A stretch of 17,557 nucleotides of DNA from Bacteroidales bacterium. GTDB taxonomy: Bacteria > Bacteroidota > Bacteroidia > Bacteroidales > VadinHA17. This document shows, piece after piece, positions 5,608-13,404 of this stretch (the first letter of the stretch is position 1; every line of letters begins with the position of its first letter). A model generated the notes under the pieces. It did no database searches. It was not told where the DNA came from and saw only the letters and a program-made list of their open reading frames with translations. Location: positions 9,676-27,232 of the forward strand of contig PMEC01000078.1 in assembly GCA_003155705.1 (NCBI GenBank), in the 5' to 3' direction. The position numbers and the translations under genes were made by a program.

Positions 5608-7338
5608 TTATCCGGCAGCTGGATAGCGCTCAATAAGTTTGTTCTGGCGCTTTATGGCTTTCAGAAATCCCCTTATTGACATTGGTTTAAATCCTCTTTT
5701 TCTGTTTAGCGCTGCAACTTTGAACAAGAGGCTCTGAGCTTTGAAAAACTCGCTGTAAAGTTTAAAGAGTGGAACATCCGGATCCCATGCCTGGATTGCT
5801 TCAGCGCCAGCTCCATTAATTTCAATGATTTTAAATCCCTTTCCCTCTTTAAGTAAATCTGTCGATTCAAATCTTATATCAAATCTTCCGTAAAAAAATT
5901 CAGGCATACTCCTGGCAATGCCTTCAAATCTATCAGTAAGCTCAGGAGTGATCAAATTACCAGCATCGCGATATAGACCACCGACACGAAGGCTTCCTAT
6001 AAAAGCGAGTCTTATAAGTTCTCCTTCCTGTGGTACGCTTTCAAGATCTTCTTTTCCAAATCCCAGGTGGTTAGATTTGCCCCCGAGATAAAAATCAGCC
6101 CTTAATTTTGTTCTTGGGTCAGTTTGTATCAGTTCACGAAGAGTCAGTTTCCCATTGCCTATCACATACGGAAAATACCTTAAAGTAATGGAATATAATC
6201 TGCCCGTATTTTCTCCGGGAATCCGTACATAGAATATTCCTGCTTCACCATCATGTTGCACTGGTCGCTGTAGCAGTATTATTTCATTTGTCGGAAACGA
6301 TGCAATATATTTATGCAGATCAATACTATCATCCACAAGTCTTACACCATAGCCATTCCATCCAATATCAGGTTTTGCAACAATAGGGAAGTCCAGCCCT
6401 TTTTCTTCCATGAGTGAAATTGCCTTATCAAGGTCATTTTGTGCATCTTCACCGGTTCGCGGAAGTGTTACAAATTCTGATACCCACTCTTTCTGGTCAT
6501 TTCCAACCATATTCATTACAGAACTTTTAGACTCCCCCATAAAACCTCCGGTTTCTATCATGGGATTTGAAACTGTCGGAAGTGTAAGACTTCTGTATCG
6601 TATTGCTAACAGAAACCATCGTAAACCGACCGGAATATAGAGAATACTATTCGGGATTCTTTCAGCAGAAGAGACAACACGTTTAAGCCCTTCAAGTGAA
6701 GGCATTCCGCTGAATTTATTCTTCAGGGAAGGAATGTATTTTCTTATTACATCCATGAATGATGGCGGGATATCGCCCATTACATTTTCAGCTGTTTTAC
6801 TCAACCTCGATTTGAAGAAGTTCCTTATAGCAAACCCAATTACAATAACTGCAACAACGCCCCACGCCCAGTATCCAAGGTGGAACAGTACAAGATGGCC
6901 AAACAGAATTACGATTGTAAGTACAATGGATGAATATACAGCACCGGCAATAATTGATACTGTCGTAAAACGCCAGAAAGGTATCTTAAACCATCCGCAT
7001 GCAACAAAAGTAGGAAAAAGTAGTCCCGGGGTCAGCCTGCAGACAACGAGTACACGTACAAGATGAGTATTTAACCATAATTTTATACGTTCTACTTTTG
7101 GCCCGATAATTTTCGATCTCAACCATTTATTCGACTGCGCTAAACGACCCAGTCCATAGATAAGCACATCCCCGGCAACAATCCCCAGATAAACTGGCAC
7201 ATACGCGAAAAGCAACGGAAGACCATTTTCAACCTTAGCAAATCCTGCAGCAAGAATAGCTGCATCCTCATGAAGAAATGTGAGGAAGAAAATCACAATG
7301 CTTTCTTTAAACCAGATTATTGTATCGGGATTTATCAT
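5608..7338 (-). CDS. DedA/VTT membrane domain fused to an ATP-grasp ligase domain
   Basis: A 576-residue two-domain protein. Residues 10-175 are a DedA (SNARE-associated/VTT) module: several membrane segments, an acidic pair Glu24-Asp25 in HEDAAILAAG, and RLTPGLLFP (101-109), corresponding to the conserved Arg-x-x-Pro-Gly loop of DedA transporters. Residues from about 220 to 560 are ATP-grasp-like: FPIVAKPDIGWNGYGVRLV (317-335) as nucleotide-binding strand and loop, ILLQRPV (354-360), GRFDIRF (484-490) with Asp487, and FKIIEINGAGAEA (503-515) with Glu507 and Asn509 as probable magnesium ligands. DedA proteins are linked to transport of undecaprenyl phosphate or phospholipids; ATP-grasp enzymes join a carboxylate to an amine or similar group through an acyl phosphate. 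The substrate of the fusion is unknown. It appears to be a single-gene unit with its own promoter at 7383-7412. Confidence 0.85.
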   Translation of the reverse strand: MINPDTIIWFKESIVIFFLTFLHEDAAILAAGFAKVENGLPLLFAYVPVYLGIVAGDVLIYGLGRLAQSNKWLRSKIIGPKVERIKLWLNTHLVRVLVVCRLTPGLLFPTFVACGWFKIPFWRFTTVSIIAGAVYSSIVLTIVILFGHLVLFHLGYWAWGVVAVIVIGFAIRNFFKSRLSKTAENVMGDIPPSFMDVIRKYIPSLKNKFSGMPSLEGLKRVVSSAERIPNSILYIPVGLRWFLLAIRYRSLTLPTVSNPMIETGGFMGESKSSVMNMVGNDQKEWVSEFVTLPRTGEDAQNDLDKAISLMEEKGLDFPIVAKPDIGWNGYGVRLVDDSIDLHKYIASFPTNEIILLQRPVQHDGEAGIFYVRIPGENTGRLYSITLRYFPYVIGNGKLTLRELIQTDPRTKLRADFYLGGKSNHLGFGKEDLESVPQEGELIRLAFIGSLRVGGLYRDAGNLITPELTDRFEGIARSMPEFFYGRFDIRFESTDLLKEGKGFKIIEINGAGAEAIQAWDPDVPLFKLYSEFFKAQSLLFKVAALNRKRGFKPMSIRGFLKAIKRQNKLIERYPAAG

Positions 7339-7382
7339 AATAACACAATTATTATGCGCTGTAATATTTTAATACGAAGTTT

Positions 7383-7412
7383 CAAATATAATGGGTTTTG
7401 GAATCCGTACAA
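7383..7412 (-). promoter_or_regulatory. Bacteroidota-type promoter for the DedA-ATP-grasp gene
   Basis: On the minus strand TTG (7412-7410) is followed after 19 nt by TATATTTG (7390-7383), a full match to the -33 and -7 elements of Bacteroidota promoters. The leader to the ATG at 7338 would be about 40 nt. Just upstream, AATAAGT (7419-7425) and ACTTATT (7432-7438) form a perfect 7-bp inverted repeat that could be an operator. Confidence 0.6.
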
Positions 7413-7561
7413 CAGCAAAATAAGTATTTAAACTTATTATAAATAATATAATAAAAATATAACAATTATAAGAAGCTTATTGAGAAGAACGTAGAATTTA
7501 AGGCGAAAAGAATAACTTCAAATATTATCTTCCAATTCACCCTATCTACTGGGTTCTTCTT

Positions 7562-8710
7562 CTATTTTCTAACAGCATACAATAAGTTAATATGCTGTGT
7601 TCTCCAGTTATAACCCAGGGTAAACGGAACTGGTTTCACTGAAGGATCAGTATAAGCCTTTGACAGATCAGTTTCATTAATCCATGAGAATTCTTTCCCG
7701 GGTTTTGTATATGAGCCATAAAGATGAATATCCCATTTTGTTTTGTCGAAATACCTATAAGCAATACCAGAATCGTCCTGAAGAATACTCTTGCTTTTAT
7801 CAAAAACAGTATTTCGGATCATTGAGAAGTCCTTTCCATGCATCAGGTATGATGCGGCTTTCAGATATGTATAGCTTTGAGGCAGCATTGAAAGATATTT
7901 TTGAAATTCCGTATTCTTTTTTAATCCCTCATCTGAAATATCTGTCTGAAAATAGAGAACCGACTGAACTCTTCTTCCCGTATCAGCTGCAAAATCAATT
8001 CTGACGCCATGGGTAAAGTTCTTAATATTTTTCAGACTATCTGCCGGCTGGCAGGTACCATTACTATCAATTCCAATATTTTTTATTGAAACAATATTAT
8101 ATCCGTTTCTCTCAATAAACAGAGAAATAAGAGGAACCGCTCCATTTACACTACTCTTTTTCAGGGCGCCTATCATGTTCCCCGTAATAAAATAGCTACG
8201 CTTAAAAATATCCTTAAGTGAAAATCTGACATCTTCAAGATATCTGTTAATCTGTTCAACAGACATATTGCACAAATCAGGCAGAACACCCACCGGTTCA
8301 AGCCCGATGAGAATATATATATCGGAATTGGGATAAAAAATATTTGCATTGAGAAAATCAGGCCCACCGAATGGATAGAAAAGAGTTGTGCTTCCGTGAC
8401 AATCAATGAGTTCACTGTCTGCCCATTTTTCCATTTTGGCAAAACGTGATGTATCGAGATCAAGAAACCCGCTATCCATACGTATTGCAAACTGCTTCCA
8501 TTTTGTTATGGAGTCCAGCCTGGCAAGACAGCCTGATTTACCATGCTGCATCCCTGAAATGAAAGAAACCACATCATTTTTCAGAGTATCGAAAGGTACT
8601 GAATAAGGTTTTGGCACAATAATCTCTGCGACCTTTTTGGGTTTCTGATTACATGAAACGGTCAGTAATGCAATGAGTACAAGCCAAAGAAAACTTTTAT
8701 AAGCTGACAT
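7562..8710 (-). CDS. Predicted lipoprotein of unknown function
   Basis: A 382-residue protein with a lipoprotein signal peptide: hydrophobic residues 7-18 and TVSC with lipidated Cys20. The following NQKPKK lacks the acidic surface-export signal typical of Bacteroidota outer-leaflet lipoproteins, suggesting it stays on the periplasmic side. The most distinctive segment is about 105-143, containing LFYPFGGPDFLNANIFYP and then IYILIGLEPVG, with the look of a conserved motif. I do not recognise a named family. Its ATG at 8710 lies 14 nt inside the end of the APC permease gene, so translation is probably coupled to it. It is the last gene of the minus-strand run. GldB was considered and rejected. 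Confidence 0.85.
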   Translation of the reverse strand: MSAYKSFLWLVLIALLTVSCNQKPKKVAEIIVPKPYSVPFDTLKNDVVSFISGMQHGKSGCLARLDSITKWKQFAIRMDSGFLDLDTSRFAKMEKWADSELIDCHGSTTLFYPFGGPDFLNANIFYPNSDIYILIGLEPVGVLPDLCNMSVEQINRYLEDVRFSLKDIFKRSYFITGNMIGALKKSSVNGAVPLISLFIERNGYNIVSIKNIGIDSNGTCQPADSLKNIKNFTHGVRIDFAADTGRRVQSVLYFQTDISDEGLKKNTEFQKYLSMLPQSYTYLKAASYLMHGKDFSMIRNTVFDKSKSILQDDSGIAYRYFDKTKWDIHLYGSYTKPGKEFSWINETDLSKAYTDPSVKPVPFTLGYNWRTQHINLLYAVRK

Positions 8711-10043
8711 ATCTTTTTGATTTTATCAATAAAAAATAAACTAATAATCCTATAAGTGTAATACCTATTCCAATCAATGATTGGACAGGCTTATTAAAAA
8801 AAACATAGACCATCATACATCCCTCAACCAGGATGAAGAAAATTGGTATAAACGGATATCCGAAAGTATGATAAAAATCTTCGCCGTTCTTTTTCATTTT
8901 ATATCTTAAAACAAATACTCCGGTAACCGACATGATTGTGAAGAGGCTTAGTGTAAATCCAATTAGAGTCATTATCTGTTCAAACGTTGAGGTCCCGATG
9001 AGGGCAAGAGCAACAACTGTCAGTAAGATAGTTGCATAAAACGGAGATCCGTTTTTATTCTCGATCCCGAGGAATCCCAACGGACTATAATCAGCAGCGA
9101 TAGCTTGTGTAACACGCGGACCAAGAATCAGAAGTGAATTTATTGAGGCAATTAATCCTATCGAAATCAGGACAGCGACAAACTTGCCACCCGATGCACC
9201 TAAAATATTCTTTGCTGCGATGAATGCAATATCTACTTTCCCTTCAAGATCCGGAAGAGGAACTGTATATAAAAAGACAAAATTCATAAGAGTGTATAAC
9301 GTCATCACGATCAGAGTCCCTGTAATTAAAATTAATGGCAGGTTCTTTACCGGATCTTTAACCTGGTGAGTAATATAAGCCGCTGAGTTCCAACCTGAAT
9401 AGGCAAAAGAGACATATACCAGAGATACTGCAAAAGCAGGATTCATGATCTGCTTAAAATCAGATTGATGAAATGTGAAGTTGAATCCGGCATGATGTCC
9501 TTTAATAAATCCCATAGCACATAGTGCGATTATAAGGACAATATTTATACTTGTGGCTGCAAAATTAAAATTTGCACCAGTCCTGAAGCTGCTGGAATTG
9601 AGAACAGTGAGAATGATAATAATAGAAATTGCTATAACCATAGGATTCAGCGGAATCAGATTCCCGGCATATGTTCCCAGGGCTATTGCACAAATAGCCA
9701 TAGGGGCCGCAAAACCAATAGTCATAGAAATAAAACCTGAAAGAAACCCAAAGGAGGGATGGAAAATCCTTGAAAGAAAAACATATTCACCACCTGATTT
9801 TGGAATTCTGGCTGCCAGTTCTCCATATGTAAGAGCTCCGCAAAGCGCTACCAAACCTCCTGTTATCCAGATGAATAGAAGTGCCAAAACAGAATGTACT
9901 CCGGCTGCCTGGAGACCAAGACTGGTATAGACCCCGGTACCTATCATGTTAGACACAACAATGGCAATAGCACGGGATGGAGAGATGAGCTTTCCTGTTT
10001 CCAAAAGTTTTCCTTTTTTAAGCGGAATAAAAGTACTAAACAA
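8697..10043 (-). CDS. APC-superfamily amino-acid permease
   Basis: About 448 residues with roughly 12 membrane helices. Helix 1 carries NMIGTGVYTSLG (about 32-43), the unwound-helix signature (GSGIF-like) of the amino acid-polyamine-organocation family, followed by ALTYGELAARIPKSGGEYVFL, typical of the LAT/basic amino-acid transporter branch. It would import or exchange an amino acid across the inner membrane; the substrate cannot be read. No ATG is available ahead of helix 1: the frame opens with TTG at 10043, and a second TTG at 10004 lies a few nt after AAGGAAAA, so the exact start is uncertain between these. It lies 49 nt after the peroxiredoxin gene and overlaps the downstream lipoprotein gene by 14 nt. 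Confidence 0.9.
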   Translation of the reverse strand: MFSTFIPLKKGKLLETGKLISPSRAIAIVVSNMIGTGVYTSLGLQAAGVHSVLALLFIWITGGLVALCGALTYGELAARIPKSGGEYVFLSRIFHPSFGFLSGFISMTIGFAAPMAICAIALGTYAGNLIPLNPMVIAISIIIILTVLNSSSFRTGANFNFAATSINIVLIIALCAMGFIKGHHAGFNFTFHQSDFKQIMNPAFAVSLVYVSFAYSGWNSAAYITHQVKDPVKNLPLILITGTLIVMTLYTLMNFVFLYTVPLPDLEGKVDIAFIAAKNILGASGGKFVAVLISIGLIASINSLLILGPRVTQAIAADYSPLGFLGIENKNGSPFYATILLTVVALALIGTSTFEQIMTLIGFTLSLFTIMSVTGVFVLRYKMKKNGEDFYHTFGYPFIPIFFILVEGCMMVYVFFNKPVQSLIGIGITLIGLLVYFLLIKSKRYVSL

Positions 10044-10092
10044 ATTGAAACTTAAATTACAATTTGAATAGTTATTGGAATTATATCATCAA

Positions 10093-10659
10093 CTAGTTAA
10101 GCTCCTTTAGAATTTTTAATGCTTCATCAACGTGTCTTTCTGCCTGAGCCTGGGAGTTGAAAATATAAACCACTTTACCTTGCCTGTCCGCAACATAGGT
10201 GACCCTTCCCGGAAGTAGCCCTAATGCATTTGTTGGAACCCCGAATAACTTCCTCACCTTATTACCACTATCACTTAGCAATGTAAATGAAAGCCTGTAC
10301 TTAACGGCAAATTTCTTATGACTTTCTACAGATTGTCCGCTAATTCCAATGATTACAGCATTAGTCGCATTAAACACTTCATAGAGATCACGAAAATAGC
10401 ATGCCTCTTTAGTGCATCCCGGACTGTCATCCTTGGGATAAAAATATACCACAAGTTTCTTGTTTCCCAGGACACTTTTTATATCGAACAGAGTTCCATT
10501 CTGATCAAGCAGTGTAAATTCCGGTATCATATCACCGACCTGAATTGCTTTCATATCACTATTATATTTATTAGGGGATTTATTTGAAAAATTAAGCATA
10601 ATCGCAACTATCAAAAGAGTTATAAGTGGAAGGACCCATTTCCTTGCAAATATGTTCAT
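10093..10659 (-). CDS. Membrane-anchored peroxiredoxin, PrxQ/BCP type
   Basis: About 188 residues from ATG 10659 (MNIFARKW). A GTG at 10698 would extend it by 13 residues and overlap the upstream gene; the ATG leaves a 20-nt gap and is preferred. A single hydrophobic helix near the N-terminus should anchor it in the inner membrane with the thioredoxin-fold domain on the periplasmic side. The domain begins at about VGDMIPEFTLLDQNG and contains FYPKDDSPGCTKEAC with the peroxidatic Cys and a resolving Cys five residues later, the PrxQ arrangement. It reduces hydrogen peroxide or lipid hydroperoxides using thioredoxin-like donors. Its neighbours are membrane and fatty-acid genes, so protection of membrane lipids is plausible but inferred. 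Confidence 0.92.
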   Translation of the reverse strand: MNIFARKWVLPLITLLIVAIMLNFSNKSPNKYNSDMKAIQVGDMIPEFTLLDQNGTLFDIKSVLGNKKLVVYFYPKDDSPGCTKEACYFRDLYEVFNATNAVIIGISGQSVESHKKFAVKYRLSFTLLSDSGNKVRKLFGVPTNALGLLPGRVTYVADRQGKVVYIFNSQAQAERHVDEALKILKELN

Positions 10660-10679
10660 AAGGCTTATCCGATGAGGGA

Positions 10680-11462
10680 TTACTTTTTTGGAAACCACGG
10701 AATGAAAGCACTAGTTTTTTCGATGTACTCTTTATATTGAGGTTTTTGTGCAACAAGAGTTTTTTCCAAAAGAGCAACTCCCGATACCTTAATTATCAAG
10801 CCTGTCATAAGTAATGCACCAAGAACCGGAATATAACTTCCTGCTGACAGACAGATCAGCCCATAACCCCACCATACAGCTGCATCTCCGAAATAATTGG
10901 GGTGACGAGTGTACTTCCACAGGCCCGTGTTCAGTACTTTTCCTTTATTTTCAGAGTCTGACCTGAATTTTAAAAGCTGGAAATCACCGCCTGCCTCAAA
11001 TAAGACTCCTGTGAGCCAGAATATTACACCAAGATAATCAAGAATCCCAAGTGGTTTGTCAGATCCTGAATATTGGGCGCCAAGAAGAGGAGCACTTATC
11101 ATCCACATAAGTAAACCCTGCAGAAGGAATGTCTGAAAAAAACTTATCCACCAATACCTGTCTTCTCCATATTTTTTTCTAAACTCACGATACCTGAAAT
11201 CTTCTCCTTTACCTTTGTTTCTCCAGGCGAGATAAGCCGAAAGTCGCAGGCCCCAGATTGAAACCATTGTTGTAAGAAGAATTTTCCTTGTATCTGATCC
11301 AGCTGTATTATGAAAGTAGAATATGCAGGTAATAACGAATCCGAGACCCCAGAAAAAATCGACAATGCTTACATTTTTAACAATAATGCTTACGATCCAG
11401 AGAACTGACATCAGGATCAGGATGATCAGCAGTGCCTGCAAATATATGTGAATGAAAAGCAT
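10680..11462 (-). CDS. DUF1295 / steroid 5-alpha-reductase-like integral membrane protein
   Basis: 260 residues from ATG 11462, which begins 8 nt after the stop of the upstream FakAB-like gene; the open frame extends further upstream but overlaps that gene and lacks sense. Several membrane helices are present. Family signatures are VSIVDFFWGLGF (31-42), FEAGGDFQLLKF (155-166), and LNTGLWKYTRHPNYFGDAAV (177-196), which is the conserved NADPH/SAM-side loop shared by DUF1295, ICMT and C-terminal steroid-reductase domains. The reaction is not established for bacterial DUF1295 proteins; reduction or methylation of a lipid is the usual guess. It sits tightly between the FakAB-like gene and the peroxiredoxin. 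Confidence 0.9.
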   Translation of the reverse strand: MLFIHIYLQALLIILILMSVLWIVSIIVKNVSIVDFFWGLGFVITCIFYFHNTAGSDTRKILLTTMVSIWGLRLSAYLAWRNKGKGEDFRYREFRKKYGEDRYWWISFFQTFLLQGLLMWMISAPLLGAQYSGSDKPLGILDYLGVIFWLTGVLFEAGGDFQLLKFRSDSENKGKVLNTGLWKYTRHPNYFGDAAVWWGYGLICLSAGSYIPVLGALLMTGLIIKVSGVALLEKTLVAQKPQYKEYIEKTSAFIPWFPKK

Positions 11463-11470
11463 CAGATTTA

Positions 11471-13276
11471 TTATTCTTTCATAAAAGCAACTGCGGAAGC
11501 TCCTGTTCCTGCGTTTGCACCTATAATAGGGGAGATATCTACCACGGATGCAGGTTTTTTCCCTGTTAAAGACTCCATTCTGGTTTTGTACCATTCTGCC
11601 GCTTCAGGATTATTGGCGTGCATTACAATATAATTCCATATTGGTTTCTTCTCTGTCTGAAGTCGGATATGGTTCATTATTCTCTCCATGTTGGCTTTAC
11701 GGTTAAAAGTTTTGTCGAAGACAATTGCTTTTCCGGTTTCGTCAAGGGAAATGATAGGGCTGACATGTAATAGTCTTGCAATTAATCCTTTAGCTATAGA
11801 AAGACGCCCACCCCGAACAAGGTACTTAACCGTCAATACAGTAACATAGAGTTTTGTATCACTTACCCATTTTTCTGCCAGTGCTATTATCTGGTCGTGC
11901 GAGAAGCCTTTTTCAATAGCTTCTGCAATCCTGAGGACGATCAGGCCTACTGAACCTGAAATGCCCTTTGAATTAATAACAGTTATAGGTTTATCAAACT
12001 CCCTGCTAACAATCTGTGCCGCTTTCTGACTTGTATGAAAAGTCCCGCTAAGTTTATCAGACAGATTGACAGCAATAATTGAATCATAATGTGAAGCAAG
12101 ATGAGAATACAGATTTATAAATGATTTTTCATTGATCTGAGAAGATCTGGGGTAATCTGGGGAATCCTTTAGCATTTCATAAAACTGATCCGGTCGGATA
12201 GTGATCTTATCAAGATAATGATTATCCCCGAAACTGATGTTTATCGGCAGCATATGGATCTGGTAATTATCAATAATCTCCTCTTCAAGGTCGCACGTAG
12301 AATCAGTAACAAGAGCAATTTTAAATTTCCTTTTAAAAACAGATTCACTCTGACGGATCATGTCATCAGCTTTCTGAAAGGTTATTGTTCCGAAATCCTT
12401 CAGGTTATAAAAAAGATCAGCCGGATTGTTTGTATGAACATGAATACGTCTCATCTTATCAGAACCGGCGACAACGGCTGAATCGCCATACTTTTCAAGC
12501 ATAACCATCATGTCATGCTGACTTATCGAAGTGTTTTTAAGAATCGCTTCAGTGCAATATCTGAAAGTCACATTTTCTGATAATAATTCTTCTGTTTTTG
12601 GAAGAGCTACTGATTCAGCTTTAGATTGAATAAGTTCCTTAAAATTTCTGGTGTGAATGTACTCGATAATCCCCTCTACGAATAGGACAAAACCTTTTGC
12701 CCCGGCATCAACAACATTCGCTTTGGCAAGAATTTTAAGCTTGGTTTTTGTTTCAGAAAGAGACTTTTTCAGAACATCATAGGAACCCAGCAACAACTGA
12801 TCGAAATCTGTATACTTATGCCAGCTTTCGTAAATATAATCTGCCCATTCCTTAATGACCGTCAGCATTGTTCCCTCCACGGGATTTGCCACCGCTTCAT
12901 AAACATATTTGACAGATTTCTGAAGACTTTCGGCAAATTGTTTCAGGTTAACAGTATTACAGTCGGCTGTTTCGCTACTCAGTCCGTAAAAAAACTGGGC
13001 AAAAATAATTCCTGAGTTTCCTCTTGCATTCATTAATGTTGCCTCGGCAATTCTGTCGGCAGTTATTTTATAGGATCTGTGAGGATGAAGAGATTCAATT
13101 ACAGATCTGATGGTTGAGGCCAGATTTGTGCCAGTGTCTCCATCGTTTACCGGGAAAACATTTATTTTATTAAGTTCAATCTGATGAGCAATAACTTTCC
13201 TGGCACCTGCAACAAAAGTGTAATATAAATTACGTCCATCAAGTTCTGAAAGGGGTAGGTTTGAAGTTATTGTCAT
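11471..13276 (-). CDS. Fused fatty-acid kinase: DAK2/FakA-like plus DegV/FakB-like
   Basis: A 601-residue fusion. Residues 1-205 are a DAK2 kinase domain with NVFPVNDGDTGTNL (39-52), whose aspartates bind Mg-ATP, and MNARGNSG (82-89) and VVDAGAKGFVLF (188-199). Residues about 235-310 match the FakA C-terminal region (RIHVHTNNP). From about 318 a DegV/FakB fatty-acid-binding domain begins with ALVTDSTCDL (321-330) and includes YPRSSQ, KLSGTFHTSQ and LVRGGRLS. In Firmicutes, FakA phosphorylates a fatty acid held by FakB to give acyl phosphate for phospholipid synthesis; here both parts are in one polypeptide. The start is backed by GGAGAAGT just before the ATG and a promoter at 13300-13327. It heads a close-packed run of minus-strand genes. 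Confidence 0.92.
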   Translation of the reverse strand: MTITSNLPLSELDGRNLYYTFVAGARKVIAHQIELNKINVFPVNDGDTGTNLASTIRSVIESLHPHRSYKITADRIAEATLMNARGNSGIIFAQFFYGLSSETADCNTVNLKQFAESLQKSVKYVYEAVANPVEGTMLTVIKEWADYIYESWHKYTDFDQLLLGSYDVLKKSLSETKTKLKILAKANVVDAGAKGFVLFVEGIIEYIHTRNFKELIQSKAESVALPKTEELLSENVTFRYCTEAILKNTSISQHDMMVMLEKYGDSAVVAGSDKMRRIHVHTNNPADLFYNLKDFGTITFQKADDMIRQSESVFKRKFKIALVTDSTCDLEEEIIDNYQIHMLPINISFGDNHYLDKITIRPDQFYEMLKDSPDYPRSSQINEKSFINLYSHLASHYDSIIAVNLSDKLSGTFHTSQKAAQIVSREFDKPITVINSKGISGSVGLIVLRIAEAIEKGFSHDQIIALAEKWVSDTKLYVTVLTVKYLVRGGRLSIAKGLIARLLHVSPIISLDETGKAIVFDKTFNRKANMERIMNHIRLQTEKKPIWNYIVMHANNPEAAEWYKTRMESLTGKKPASVVDISPIIGANAGTGASAVAFMKE

Positions 13277-13299
13277 ACTTCTCCGATTAAAAAGTGCTG

Positions 13300-13327
13300 C
13301 AAAGGTACTAAATAATTAAAACATCAA
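13300..13327 (-). promoter_or_regulatory. Bacteroidota-type promoter for the FakAB-like gene and its operon
   Basis: On the minus strand TTG (13327-13325) is followed after 17 nt by TACCTTTG (13307-13300), a full match to TAnnTTTG. The predicted leader is under 20 nt and includes GGAG a few nt ahead of the ATG at 13276. It would serve the FakAB-like, DUF1295, peroxiredoxin and perhaps permease and lipoprotein genes. Confidence 0.6.
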
Positions 13328-13404
13328 TTCTGAATGAGAAAAGGCTCTTCCTTCCAGATTCTAAAGGGAGAATAGATCTGCCTCAGCGGATAAACAATTA
13401 TGAA

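Noticed and set aside
7483..7560. AGAAGAAC / GTTCTTCT arms as a terminator of the lipoprotein gene
   Set aside because: The 8-nt arms are about 60 nt apart in A+T-rich sequence, with no compact stem or T-run.
7562..8710. Gliding lipoprotein GldB
   Set aside because: Also a Bacteroidota lipoprotein of similar size, but I do not recognise GldB motifs in it and there are no other gld genes nearby.
9553..9930. 125-codon open frame opposite the permease gene
   Set aside because: Shadow of the membrane-protein coding strand; no motif or start signal.
13277..13404. Intrinsic terminator after the MprF-like gene
   Set aside because: No convincing stem-loop followed by T-residues was found on the minus strand; read-through into the FakAB-like operon cannot be excluded.
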